In this document: positions 9,861-19,957 of the stretch, piece by piece
How the letters are laid out: every line of letters begins with the position of its first letter
Position numbering within the stretch: position 1 is the stretch's first letter
From: Fomitopsis serialis
Taxonomy: Eukaryota > Basidiomycota > Agaricomycetes > Polyporales > Fomitopsidaceae
Reading direction: 5' to 3'
DNA length: 21,584 nt
Assembly: GCF_022376445.1 (NCBI RefSeq)
Contig: NW_025955541.1
Span: 1-21,584, forward strand
Position numbers and translations under genes: made by a program
The notes under the pieces: model-generated
Databases searched by the model: none
What the model was told of the DNA's origin: nothing
What the model saw: only the letters and a program-made list of their open reading frames with translations

Positions 9861-10744
9861 ATGAACGCCCTTCCGTCCCCCAGCCTGCACACCGCCCCCA
9901 TTGCTCCGACGCCGCCACGGACACCCTTCTCGGTGCCGTTTGGCAATCCCTACAGCAGGTGAGCAATGTGCACGCCAAACATCCGTTCCACAGCCTAATG
10001 TCGTTCTTCAGTCACCGCCGCCGAGCTTGCGCGACATCCTTGACGCCTACCGCGCAAAAGGCGACGGCGACAGAGACATGCTCATCGCCATGCTGAACGC
10101 CAAGAGTGCCGAGGACCAGGTTAGTTCCCACCTCGTGTAACCCGACCTTGGCTTCGTGCTCATGATTCACCCTCCAGCGAATGGCGTCCCTCGCTTCTCT
10201 GCAAAAATCGATGCTCGACTTGTATCAGCCTTCTTTGCGCCAGCCCCAGATTCAGGCTGTCCCGCCATTACACATCGCCGACTCGTCGCATGCGCATATG
10301 CATTCTCACTACGCGCACTCGCACCGCTCACGCTCTCCTTATCATCCCGTCCACCACTACCAAGCCTCAGCACCACACATGCCATCCCCGCCTCCCTCAT
10401 ACCATCACCATCCGAGCCGCTCGCCACCCCCGCACCCGCTGGAAGAGCGTGGTCGATCAACGGTCATGCCTGATTTGCACGAGCCTTCGGATGTTTCACC
10501 GACCTCACGCAAGCGGCGACGGACTCGCTCTCCTGTCCCCGCGCGCGAGCATGCTCACTACCGTTCGCAAGATCGGGACCGTGACCTCCCTCTGCCACCC
10601 TCGCCGTACAGTTCGTCTTCGCAAAGCAGCGGTGGTTCACCGCGCTCACGAGATAGCATGGCCATTGGCGCACTCCTTTCTGCCCGAGGCGACGACGGCG
10701 CGCGAAGGTTGAGCTCAAGCTCTTCAGCGAGGGATCATTCATGA
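9861..10744 (+). CDS. Pro/Ser/His-rich protein of unknown function
   Basis: I do not recognise a named family. Exons are 9861-9958, then an exon ending at 10119, then 10178-10744. The opening is Pro-rich (TPPRTPFSVPFGNPYS). The second exon encodes a compact, probably helical segment (LRDILDAYRAKGDGDRDMLI, then LNAKSAEDQ) that continues as RMASLASLQKSMLDLYQ. The third exon is disordered in appearance: His/Ser/Pro-rich, with a KRRRRTRSP basic patch that could be a nuclear signal, and a serine-rich end. Intron 1 is unsettled: the good GTGAGC donor and the best acceptor (TTCTTCAG ending 10011) do not keep frame; using the later CCGAG ending at 10025 does, giving 252 residues. A nuclear regulatory role is only a guess from composition. 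Confidence 0.7.
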
Positions 10745-12331
10745 CTTCACGATTGCTCTGAGCGGGCTTGAGCCGGTTTTTTGCTGCCATGACTGCTGTC
10801 GTTGCCTTCTATCTTACCAGACAAGGCTACGCGCTCAGGCTGGTGTGTGTATTTGCGCGCCCGCTCAAGTCCGTCGTACCTATCTGTGTGTATGTCTGTT
10901 GCGGGAAACTCGTTTCACGCATGTACTGTACGGCTCGTATTGTATGGGCTATCGTCCTGACCCCTTGTTGCCGTAGCTGTGACTGCCTATCCATCTATCA
11001 TACTGTACATTATTGTCACCTTGCCTCCCGCTGTCCTGGTATTGTCTTGTCCTCGTGCCTCTGTCGTGTAGTGATTCTGGTAATTCCAGGTAGTTCTGAT
11101 ACCGCTGCAGCATTTTCGTTTACGAAACTGAATTTCCATGCCGTTTGCGTGATTAATATTCTAGCCATTTCTGTGGGTGCCTTAAGGTCTTGTCCCAACC
11201 TGGAGGTTCCTCCAGGCTGATGTCGGCGCTGCGAGTCTTTGTTTGAATCCTTTTATTGTCCTCGAGGGCCGAGCCCTATGTAGACAGAATTCTAACGGTA
11301 CGTAGTATGAGTCGGCGCTTGCAGAGTCAGGCTAGGCATATGCTGCTGCGAGTGTTGCCGGCGGGGAACTGCACGTATACCGATAGATCGAACTTTCGGA
11401 CATGAGAAAACGGCGGCCCGGAAGAACGTCGTGTGGTGCACATTGCATCCCACTCGCAAAGGTCAGACTCGGAGAATAAGCTGAGGTTCCATGATCTGCC
11501 TGGCACGCACATGCACATGTCGAATATGCCCTTTTTTGCGCGACGTCGCCGTCCAACTTCCGCAGCTACTCTTACCCCATCCCGTAGGGTTCACCGTCGA
11601 TACGTCGATACCTCAGGGCATCTCGGACATTGTCAGAAGTAGTGGCGCTGGCAAGAATATCCTGTTGTCCCAGGCCGTGAACTTGGATCCGGGGCCCGGT
11701 TGCCACCTCTCAGGGTCCTCAGGCCTCAGGCGGCCAGCTCACGGGCAGGAAGAGGAGAAGACTCGCAGGGCCTATTCATGGCCCGACCGCCAAGGCCTTG
11801 TCCTCAGTCGAGAAGTGCTCACTCTATACGAGCGTGACCGGGAGAACGGCCATTCACAGTTTGGTCGGGGAAACAAACTACTGATATAGCACAGAATGTC
11901 ATCTGGGGAAGGAGCGTTGCCGGGGACAGTTGCACAGAGTCTAAGCTTGACGCGGAAGGCAACCCTGTGAGGACATTGCTTGGACTGTTTCGACGCCGGC
12001 GTCCGAGTAATTCAATGCGATACGCATGCACATATCTGTATCAAGGCCATATGTTTCAACGTTTCAACCTTGAACTTCATTGCATCGCCGACTTCTGGCC
12101 GACTGGCTCGAGAGCTAGAAACACTAACACAACCAGAAACTGGCCACCCAATAGGACGCGTCGTGCCATACGTAAACCCTTAAATAGCGTCATAAACATC
12201 GTGAACGGCTCGTGCAGCCATCCCACATGCCTGTTGTGGGACGAACATAAGAGACAGGGCGCGCGGCAAACACGTCTTGGACGCTCCAGAGGGCAGCGAC
12301 CAATAGATATGAGATACGGTACCTCTTCCAC
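10745..12331. other. Intergenic, convergent 3' ends
   Basis: About 1.6 kb between the stop of the Pro/Ser/His-rich gene (+) and the end of the chitinase (-). No frame has recognisable content. A perfect CCTGGAGG/CCTCCAGG inverted repeat with a 2-nt spacer occurs at 11199-11216. The first few hundred bases are T-rich, as expected for a 3' UTR. Confidence 0.5.
11199..11216. repeat. Short perfect inverted repeat
   Basis: CCTGGAGG and CCTCCAGG separated by TT. It is 455 bp past the stop of the upstream gene; a role in transcript ends is possible but nothing else supports it. Confidence 0.4.
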
Positions 12332-12347
12332 TTAGAAGCGGAAGAGG
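12322..12347. repeat. Inverted repeat around the chitinase stop codon
   Basis: CCTCTTCC (12322-12329) and GGAAGAGG (12340-12347) pair around a 10-nt loop that contains the chitinase stop codon (12332-12334). It may be coincidence. Confidence 0.4.
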
Positions 12348-14627
12348 CGTGAGCGAGCGCGTGCGATGGGCGTCGGCTCAGGGAAGTCGCGCGCTACCGC
12401 TGCGCTGGACGAGCAAGCTCCGTCGTCGACCCACACGCCAGCGGACCCTGCTGAGCTGTATCAGAACACAACGTCAATGTGTAGCCATAGACGGCTGGTA
12501 CGTACCTCCGGGCGTATCGCCCTCCGTCCACCACTGGGCAGTCCACAGGTTGCCGCTGCAGGGTCGAGCGCGACAAGGGTTTGGAGAAGGGCAGACGGTG
12601 CACATCAGCACACCATCGAGCCTGTGCGGGGGCGGAGGACGCACTTGTAGGTTACTTGCGAGCCACCCGTGTATGCCGTGCCGCTGGACCACGTAGATAC
12701 GCTTGCGCAGTTGCCTGTGCCGGCGGTCGCGGTGGAGGAAGCCGCGCTTGTCGTACTCGTCGACGAAGCAGACCCGCCAGAACATGCGCTGCCTATTAGG
12801 ACGGGAATGTGTGAGAAAGTCGCGTCACGACGCGTCAGAGTGGATGACATACGGGGCGACCAGTCACCCTGGTAGTTGGCAGTCGGCTCATCAGAGGCAT
12901 AATATTTTGACTGCGATGAGCAGCATCTGAGTGCCGCGTACTGGCATAATGTCTGACCACACACCTCCCAAATGTAGCCGTTGTAAGATACGTTTGTGCC
13001 TCCGGGATAGTTGGCGCCGCTCTGCCATTCTTCTGCATCACAAGGAGGATAAGTGAACCCAGTGCCTCCAGCAGCCACCAGTGCCTTTTTGATAGCCAAA
13101 TCGTAACGATCGTTCTCTGCCGATCTTATATTAGCTACATTCCGAGCGATGTCACGCATAGCACTCACGGTAGGCTTGAGATGCATCCCACATCATAACA
13201 CCGCCGAACGACGGGAAGGAATTGCGCGTTGTAACCGCGTACTCCGCAAGCGCGTCGGGGGTCTGGTATCCTGTTCCCGCAGCGGTGGTAGAGGCAGGGG
13301 CGCCAACAAAAATCTTGACGTTCGGGTTCAGACTCGTCTGTTGCGCCCAGATATCCCTGAAGTCGTTGGTAACATGCTCGACATAGTCCGCTTCAACACA
13401 TGGCAATGTAATACAACTGACCAGATCCCATAGTCCCACCCCGAGGCCTCGTCGAAATTCTGCAGACCACATGGATTGTTGTCTGCGATAACAGCACTTC
13501 AGATTCCAATGGGCCTCAGGGCAGCGAGGCCACGGGCATACTCACAGAACTGCACGTAGACCATATCGAACCATGAACTGTTCAGTGCATTTCCCAAATA
13601 CTCATCGGGATATTCGCATTGAGGAGCTCCGCTGATGTAGTAGCTGGAGGGATGTCAGGTATCGCCGACCTTGCAGAGAAGTAACATCAATGCCGACCTC
13701 TTGTCTGCGCTGGTGAAATGAGTGCGGAGCTGCGTATTGAAGGCCGCATAACCCGTTTCCGAACCCCCTTCGATGTCCAGGTCGACTCTATCAGTAGATT
13801 ACGAGTAAGAACCACCTCCAGAAGGGGGTACGCAATGGCATGGATACATACCCATCCAGCACAACGCTACCAAACGGGCGGTAGTCGCTTGATCCTCCGA
13901 GGAAGAGGTTCCAAATTTGGTCCGCGAAAGACTCGGCTTCGGAGTCGTCAGTAAATCCGACGCTGGCCCCTCCGCCGCCTAAGCTAATGGTTACGGCCTT
14001 GCCCTGATTCTGGCAGTATTCGATGTCCGATGCCAGGAAAGAGCAGTCCAAGAGGTTGGTGCCGTTGAAGTACTCGGCATTGGTAGTATTACAGGTCTAC
14101 GGCCCGGTGTAGGTCACGGCGACATTCATCATACATGACTGTGCTGGAATACGTACGTTGGCCAAGTTGAGGACGGGATAATTGCCAGTGCCGAAGAAGT
14201 CGTTGACGAAGGCAATCGGGATCACGTCGATCGCGTCGTCCTTGTGAGGATCTTCCGGTGAGTAATGGACGCGATGTGATATGCCAGGGTCGAGACACAC
14301 CTGGCAGTAGTATGAGATTGGCTGCTGGAAATTGACATAGTCCGAATGAGTCGCCCCATAGGAATCCTGACCCCAGTACCTGAGGTTCTTGCATTGAACA
14401 AACCATGCTATGCCACCAAAGGCAACGCACTCACACAGCGACCTGAGAAAATTCACGAGAAGACGGGGTGGGTTTGACGTAAGAGATGGATGCAGCCTAG
14501 GCAGCTGCTCAGGAAGACTTACATTGTCCCGAAGAGAAAGGTCGAACGCAGCCGCTCCGAGGGAGTGCGACCCGACGAGCAGCAAGCTGAAAGCGGATAC
14601 GCAGCGGAGAGGGAACGAGCGAGTCAT
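12332..14627 (-). CDS. Secreted GH18 chitinase with two CBM5/12-like modules
   Basis: It hydrolyses chitin beta-1,4 links, probably for wall remodelling or feeding. Fourteen minus-strand exons: 14627-14523, 14442-14435, 14379-14301, 14240-14157, 14096-13852, 13787-13698, 13643-13546, 13482-13422, 13356-13169, 13116-12965, 12910-12853, 12792-12645, 12555-12506, 12450-12332; 494 residues. Signal peptide: residues 1 to about 26. Catalytic domain: VAVYWGQDSYG, then the GH18 motif DGVDLDIE at about 173-180, with Glu180 as the expected acid, then WFDMVYVQFYNNPCG and MMWDAS. Residues about 345-393 and 418-468 are two Trp/Cys-containing chitin-binding modules joined by a Ser/Thr linker (about 394-416). 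Every phase closes with no stop, so the gene looks intact. An in-frame ATG at 14681 lies almost on the TATA element, so the later start is preferred. Exon 2 is only 8 nt. Confidence 0.93.
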
Positions 14628-14690
14628 CCTGGTGTGCAGGTGGAGGATTAGCAGCAGGGCCGACCTACCACACGATCTCATCGAGGACGC

Positions 14691-14700
14691 AATATATACC
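14691..14700 (-). promoter_or_regulatory. Likely TATA box of the chitinase
   Basis: On the minus strand this reads GGTATATATT, about 65-70 bp before the chosen ATG at 14627, a normal fungal spacing. Confidence 0.55.
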
Positions 14701-15431
14701 ATGGCGGCGCGCCGAGCGGTCAGGTTGCCGCAGCTCTCCCGATTTACTTGCAGAGCTGAGAAGACCTTCCGGGGAGAAAGCAATGCAACGCATATAGACA
14801 CCAGGCGTATCGGCGGCTTATCACACGGTGAGAATGTGCATCCTACACGCGGTGAGAAGCGTGTTCAGCGCGGCGAACAGGAGATGCATCAGTGCAGCAG
14901 AAGCAAGCATACGGCAGCATTGGCGGCGCAAGCACTGTGGCACAGAGCAAGCATGTGGCGGGCGACACTGCAGGGTCACGTCCGGGGCCACAGACTGGCG
15001 GCAGAGATCCTGCGGAAGACTCCACATGCACCGATCAGTTGGCTCGTTCCGGGAACTACACCTTGAAAGCTTGATCGAGCAAGTTAACCGGAAGCGGGCA
15101 CGGCGTGCAGGCACATCCTGAATGAGCACGTGGATCTTGTACGTTCGGCAGGCGGTACGCATTGATTATCTTCTAGCTATCTGGCGCTTGCATGAGCCCT
15201 CTACAAACGACGAGTCATACCATCGTTCACAAGAGAAGGAAATCCGAAGCGAGCCAGGTGGTCTTCCGCAAAGCCGGTGGGAGGGACGCCTGCAAGGTAA
15301 CATTACAAACCAGTACATTAGAACAGCATCTCGTCCGCAGCAGTACGACACGACAGCGGTCTACATAGATCACAGCTTAGCTGGCGGAGACCTGGCCCGT
15401 CCAGGTCATGAGACCGAGATAAACTTGGCTG
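14701..15431. other. Intergenic, no gene seen
   Basis: This lies between the chitinase promoter and the CK2 alpha stop, both genes on the minus strand. Frames up to about 218 codons cross it, but they run antisense to the chitinase 5' end or have no recognisable content. Confidence 0.5.
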
Positions 15432-16842
15432 CTATGCCGGAGAACCGTCGCTATCGGGATCGTGCACGCTGGCGTTTCTCACAGGTTCTGGGAACAATGT
15501 GAGTCCGACGGGGGGCATACATACATGAGAGTGTTGCAATACCAAAGTAGGGGTGTGCTTGTGCTTCCCGCGCAGTGAGTCGCTCCTGGTGATCGTACCG
15601 GAGCAGCTTGTCCAAGAAGTCTATGGCTTCGTTTGATATGTATCGCTGGTTCTCCGACGTAATAAACCGCGACCACGCTTTCTTCGGGTAGCTGAATCCC
15701 ACGCATAAGAGCCACTGATGAGACGCGTCGGGCAACATGCACTCACTTCCCAAGTATCTCATCGTATTGCGGATCCAGCGCAATGTCGTATTTCTCGATA
15801 TACTGATAGAGACCTTCTGTGCCAAGCACCTTTGTGATCTTGACGAGCTGGTCATAATTATCATGGCCGTGGAAGAAGGGCTCCTTCCTAAATATCTGCA
15901 ACACACCAGGTATAAGTAATGCGCCTACGGTCTATGTTGACAATATACCATGGACGCGAACATGCAGCCGTAGCTCCACATGTCAAGACTGTAATCGTAC
16001 TCCTGGAAGTCGACCAGCAACTCCGGGCCTTTGAAGTATCGTGAAGCCACTCGCACGTTGTATTCCGTCTTCGGATGGTAGAACTCGGCCAGACCCCAGT
16101 CGATGAGGCGCAACTTGTGGCGCGTGAGTCTTCTCAGTCGTAGATGATGACAAGACGGGCACACTTACCTTTCGTCGTTCATGATCAATCATAACGTTAT
16201 GAGGTTTCACGTCTCGATGCATAATACCCTTGGAGTGGCAGTAATCCAAGGCCTGCAGAGGACGCGAGCGTGAGAAGGGGCAAGGATGAAGGGAAACAAC
16301 CAACCTTGAGCAGTTCAAACATATAGAATCGCACATCGAAGTCGGTGAACCGAGGATAAAGCACCTTGAAGTCGACATTGTGCACGTATTCTGTTATCAG
16401 ACTGGGTATTTTTGAGGATGGGTCGCGGACGACGTCCAGGAGAGCAACAACGTTAGGACCGCCAGCCAAGTTTTGCAAGATCTTGATTTCTCGCTTGATC
16501 TTCTTCTTCTTCACCGGCTTTAAGACTTTGATGATACATTTCTCGTCGTTCACTATGTTGATTCCTTCGAAGACCTATACCGTCCTCGCACGGATGTCTC
16601 GGCTGTGTTTGTGGAAGAGTACAACGTACCTCGGAGTACTTTCCGCGGCCCACTTTCCGGACAATCTCGTAATGATCCTGAGAGCCCCATTGAACCTGCA
16701 GGTTATCTTTCTCCCTCGCTTAGGTGCAAACAACTAGGACAAGAGCGGATAGAGGCGGACCATATTCATGCCATGAGGGCCCTAGCTTCGCGTTCACGTC
16801 AGCATACACGCGAGCGACAGACTTGGTTGGCGTTCGACCCAT
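15432..16842 (-). CDS. CKA1: Casein kinase 2 catalytic subunit alpha
   Basis: CK2 alpha is an acidophilic Ser/Thr kinase acting in nucleus and cytoplasm, alone or with a CK2 beta dimer. Eight minus-strand exons: 16842-16761, 16706-16630, 16574-16305, 16252-16169, 16113-15949, 15895-15747, 15691-15543 and 15487-15432; 343 residues, the usual core length. Visible features: glycine-rich loop VGRGKYSEV (46-54), ATP-binding Lys69, the basic helix [12 protein letters not shown] (72-83) typical of CK2, HRDVKPHN with catalytic Asp157, and DWG (176-178), the CK2 variant of DFG. The activation and C-lobe motifs [20 protein letters not shown] and [20 protein letters not shown] follow. The tail is short (ending DSDGSPA). 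It shares a 307-bp gap with the divergent SET gene. The symbol follows yeast naming; basidiomycetes often have one copy. Confidence 0.96.
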
Positions 16843-17149
16843 GGGCGTGGTATGCAGAGTTGGAGTTATGCGCCAGGGCGCGAGGTGGGTGTAGGGATCG
16901 AGTGGTATTGAAAGTCTAGCAAGACAAGAGCATTGCGACGACGGCGTGCAGCATGATCGCATTTGCCGCACAGTTCTCACGCCTTTGATCGCTATCACCA
17001 TCTGTAGATCTCAGCCTCCTCGAGCGCCCGCATCCACAACGGCACCATCGAGAGCAGCCGCCTGTGACCTTGCCAGTTGCAGCCACCGCACACGCCTTGC
17101 GCGGTACCTCCATCCTCCGGGTGCTCCTGCTTCCGCGCACCGTCATGCG
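16843..17149. promoter_or_regulatory. Shared divergent promoter region (CK2 alpha / SET protein)
   Basis: 307 bp separate the two divergent start codons. No strong TATA element is visible. A frame in line with the SET gene stays open back to 16946, so part of it could be N-terminal coding sequence instead. Confidence 0.5.
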
Positions 17150-17692
17150 ATGAAGTCTCTCTCGCCCCCTCCCCACTGGCCCGACGGTGTTCTCTATATC
17201 GCAGAGTCGCAGTACCACTCGTCCGTTCCGGCCGACCTGCGTCTGGAGCTATGTCGCAAAGGAACAAGTCCATCGGGGAAGCAGTCTTCCCAGCGGCTCA
17301 CTGTCATCCGGAGAATCACTGAAACATCACATCCGGCCTGCGGACAACTTGGCCTCTTTGCGGCCAAGAAGATCTCTCCGCACACCCACATCGTCGATTA
17401 CATTGGGGAGGTCCACTGCGATGACAGACCTGAATCAGACTATGACCTGTCGCTGTATCGTCCATCTTCCGGGCTCAACGTGGGCGTTGATGCTCGGCGC
17501 ATGGGAAATGAAGCGCGGTTTATCAACGACTACCGGGGTATCAAGTCCAAGCCGAACGCCTTGTTCGAAGAGCGTCGAGCAGAGGGTGGCGAGCTGAGAA
17601 TGAGCGTATGGACCAGCGGCGACCCTCTCAGGAAAGGGGAGGAGATTCTTGTCTCGTATGGTAAAGGATGGTGGCAAGCACGCTCTGGATAA
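17150..17692 (+). CDS. Small SET-domain protein
   Basis: A single exon encodes 180 residues that read almost entirely as a SET domain, the fold of lysine methyltransferases using S-adenosylmethionine. Visible parts: GQLGLFAAKKISPHTHIVDY (about 65-84), matching the start of SET domains; EARFINDYRG followed by KPNALFEE (121-141), in the place of the usual NHxCxPN cofactor motif; and GEEILVSYGKGWW (163-175), in the place of the EEL-DYG motif. The canonical His and Cys of NHxC are replaced, so cofactor binding may differ. There are no pre- or post-SET cysteines. The ATG at 17150 is chosen because the in-frame sequence back to an ATG at 16946 is low-complexity. A tiny ATG-CGA-TGA frame at 17145-17153 overlaps this start. 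The substrate cannot be told from sequence. Confidence 0.85.
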   Translation: MKSLSPPPHWPDGVLYIAESQYHSSVPADLRLELCRKGTSPSGKQSSQRLTVIRRITETSHPACGQLGLFAAKKISPHTHIVDYIGEVHCDDRPESDYDLSLYRPSSGLNVGVDARRMGNEARFINDYRGIKSKPNALFEERRAEGGELRMSVWTSGDPLRKGEEILVSYGKGWWQARSG

Positions 17693-18147
17693 TCTAGTGC
17701 CTAAGACTGCTGACTCGAGAACAACAAAGGTGCGCAAGCAATGGACGTCCAAAACGCAGCACGGACGTGTGGTGTTGTATTCTAACGTTATTGAGCTACA
17801 GCGCTTGGAGACCATCGTCTGACTCTGTGTCCAAGAAGGCATACCGTCTCGGTTCTTCACGGGGTACGGTGTGTGCTGTGTGGTGTATGGGACCAATCAT
17901 GTACTCGTATTCAGTGCCATTTGCTTGCTGTGCGCCGGTCACTAGTTCTGAAATATGACGAGGTACACCGTATGTATGTTTTTGTCGAAGACAACTCGAC
18001 AAACCCGCAGAGAAGCGTCTGGAAGCATTCACGTGCCCGTGGGAGTAGCGACATAAATTTGAGTGACCGTGTCTGACGTGCGCAACAACTGATCCGGATT
18101 CTGCCTCTAAGTGCTCTGCTATTAGTTAGACATCTCATCCCACCTCC
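17693..18147. other. Intergenic, promoter of the DnaJ gene
   Basis: 455 bp between the SET gene stop and the DnaJ-gene ATG, both on the plus strand. A CACGTG palindrome lies at 18030-18035. A 78-codon minus-strand frame (17796-18032) has no recognisable content and is not called. Confidence 0.5.
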
Positions 18148-19957
18148 ATGCCCCCTCGCTTGTCTCCTGCTAGAGTCCAGTCATTTGTCTCCATATACTC
18201 CTGCTCGTATTCACAGTCTGCGGCCAGTAGCAGTCGTTTATATTCGACATGTCTGGACACGCATAGACAGCACTCGCACCGGCACTCGAAGCGGATCTCC
18301 TTGCACACGCATCTGTCCTCGAACCGCCTCGGTAAACAGGTACGCCCAGTATGAGTAGTATTCGTATGTCCGTATTGACAGGGCAGCGCAGCGTGCCTTC
18401 CATGCTTCCTCAGCACGCTTGGCACCGAAGGATCCGTACCAAGTGCTCGGGGTGAACAAGGACGCCAGTCCCGCGGAGATCAAGAAGATTTACTTCTCGG
18501 TCAGTGCTTATTCTCGCTTGCACTCTTCTCTCCTCAACGCAAGGCCCATAGCTTGCCCGCAAGTACCATCCTGATACGAATCCCGACAAGAACGCTCAAG
18601 AGAAGTTTGTCGAGATTCAGGAAGCTTATGATGTACGCTGTCCCTGTTCCTGACCTCCTAGTAATGTCTTCAACCTGCTCGTATTTCGTAGATCCTGAAG
18701 GACGATAAAAAACGGGCGGCCTTCGACAAGTATGGCGCAGCTTCACAGCAGCCTGGTTTTGACCCGGATGCATTTGCCAACGGGACTGGGGGCTTCCAGG
18801 ATTTCTCTGGGTTTGGTGGTTTTGGTGGGTTCTCGTCTACGGGGCGGGGACGTGGGGGACTGGGGGACCTATTTGAGCAGATGTTCAATGCTTCCGGAGG
18901 CCCCTTCCCCGGCGGACGGGCGGCCGCCCATGATCTTCAAGGGAATGATATAACGGCATCGGTTGGCGTGACGTTCATGGAGGCCTGCAAGGGCGCGACC
19001 CGCCACGTAGAGATCACGCCAGTCGCCAACTGCTCTTCTTGCCACGGAACAGGCCTCAAGCCTGGCGCGAAGCGGTCAGCATGTCCAACATGTGGTGGCA
19101 CGGGCGAACGGTCTTATGTGGTCAGCAATGGTTTCCATATGTCGACGACGTGTAACCACTGTCATGGGACCGGAACGACGGTCCCGCGGGGTAGCCAGTG
19201 CGGCACGTGTGCTGGCGTCGGCCAGGTCAAGACGAAGAAGACTATTAAGGTGGATGTGCCTGCGGGTAAGTTCCCTCGTTACTCATGTCATGCTCCTCAC
19301 TGACAATTCCGGTTAGGTGTGGACGACGGTATGACTATCCGAGTTCCGAACGCGGGCGACGCGCCGGTGTCGGGGAAGGGTCGTGCCGGCGATCTACTCG
19401 TCAGGGTGCGCGTCTCGCCTTCGAAGGTCTTCCAGCGCCAGGGCGCAAATCTGCACCATGAAGCTCGCATTCCTTTACACACAGCTCTTCTGGGTGGAAG
19501 GGTCCGCGTTCCCACCTTAGATGGAGATGTCGACGTGCGGATTCCTTCTGGAACACAATACGGAGAAGAGATGGTCTTGAAGGGGCGTGGCGTGTCTTCC
19601 GTCTTTAGCGGTACAAAAGGGGACCTTTTCGTCAGATTTGCCATTCAGCTTCCTCGGTAAGCCCGGTCCAGCTGCTCGTTACGCGCGCGCTAATTAATAA
19701 TTCATTATGCAAGGTCGCTCACTCCGCGGCAGCGAGAAATCCTCCAATCGTATGCCGATGAAGTGGAAGGTCGGTCAAACACTTCGAAGCCACCACCGCA
19801 TGCTTCTGCTTCCACGGAGCCGACATCAGCATCAAGTGACACAAAGTCGAACGAGTCGACTTCGTCAGAAAATGGTACGGGTTTTCCTCCTTCTACATCC
19901 CCAGGCAGCTGGGCGTCTCGTGCATGGCATCGGATCAAGGAGCTCATCGGTTTTTGA
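18148..19957 (+). CDS. MDJ1: Mitochondrial DnaJ (Hsp40) co-chaperone, Mdj1 type
   Basis: Type I J-protein that delivers unfolded proteins to matrix Hsp70 and stimulates its ATPase. Exons: 18148-18331, 18387-18499, 18552-18632, 18692-19265, 19317-19656 and 19714-19957; about 511 residues. The N-terminus is Ser/Arg-rich with almost no acids and ends in RAFHASSARLAPKDPYQVLG, a clear mitochondrial presequence followed by the J domain. KYHPDTNPDK holds the HPD tripeptide at about 105-107. A Gly/Phe-rich region follows, then four zinc repeats CSSCHGTG, CPTCGGTG, CNHCHGTG and CGTCAGVG (first Cys at about 240, 257, 280, 296), then the substrate-binding domain and a Ser/Thr-rich tail. The first intron has two usable donor/acceptor pairs (18332-18386 or 18340-18391), both in frame and differing by a residue or so. 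Yeast Mdj1 is the model for the function. Confidence 0.93.

Noticed and set aside
13546..13697. Stop codons inside the chitinase suggesting a pseudogene
   Set aside because: All in-frame stops fall in short GT-AG introns; the spliced frame is open from signal peptide to the last chitin-binding module.
14410..15066. 218-codon plus-strand frame
   Set aside because: Antisense to the first exons and promoter of the chitinase, whose model is strongly supported.
17796..18032. 78-codon minus-strand frame between the SET and DnaJ genes
   Set aside because: Reads fairly like protein but matches nothing I know and has no supporting promoter or splice signals.
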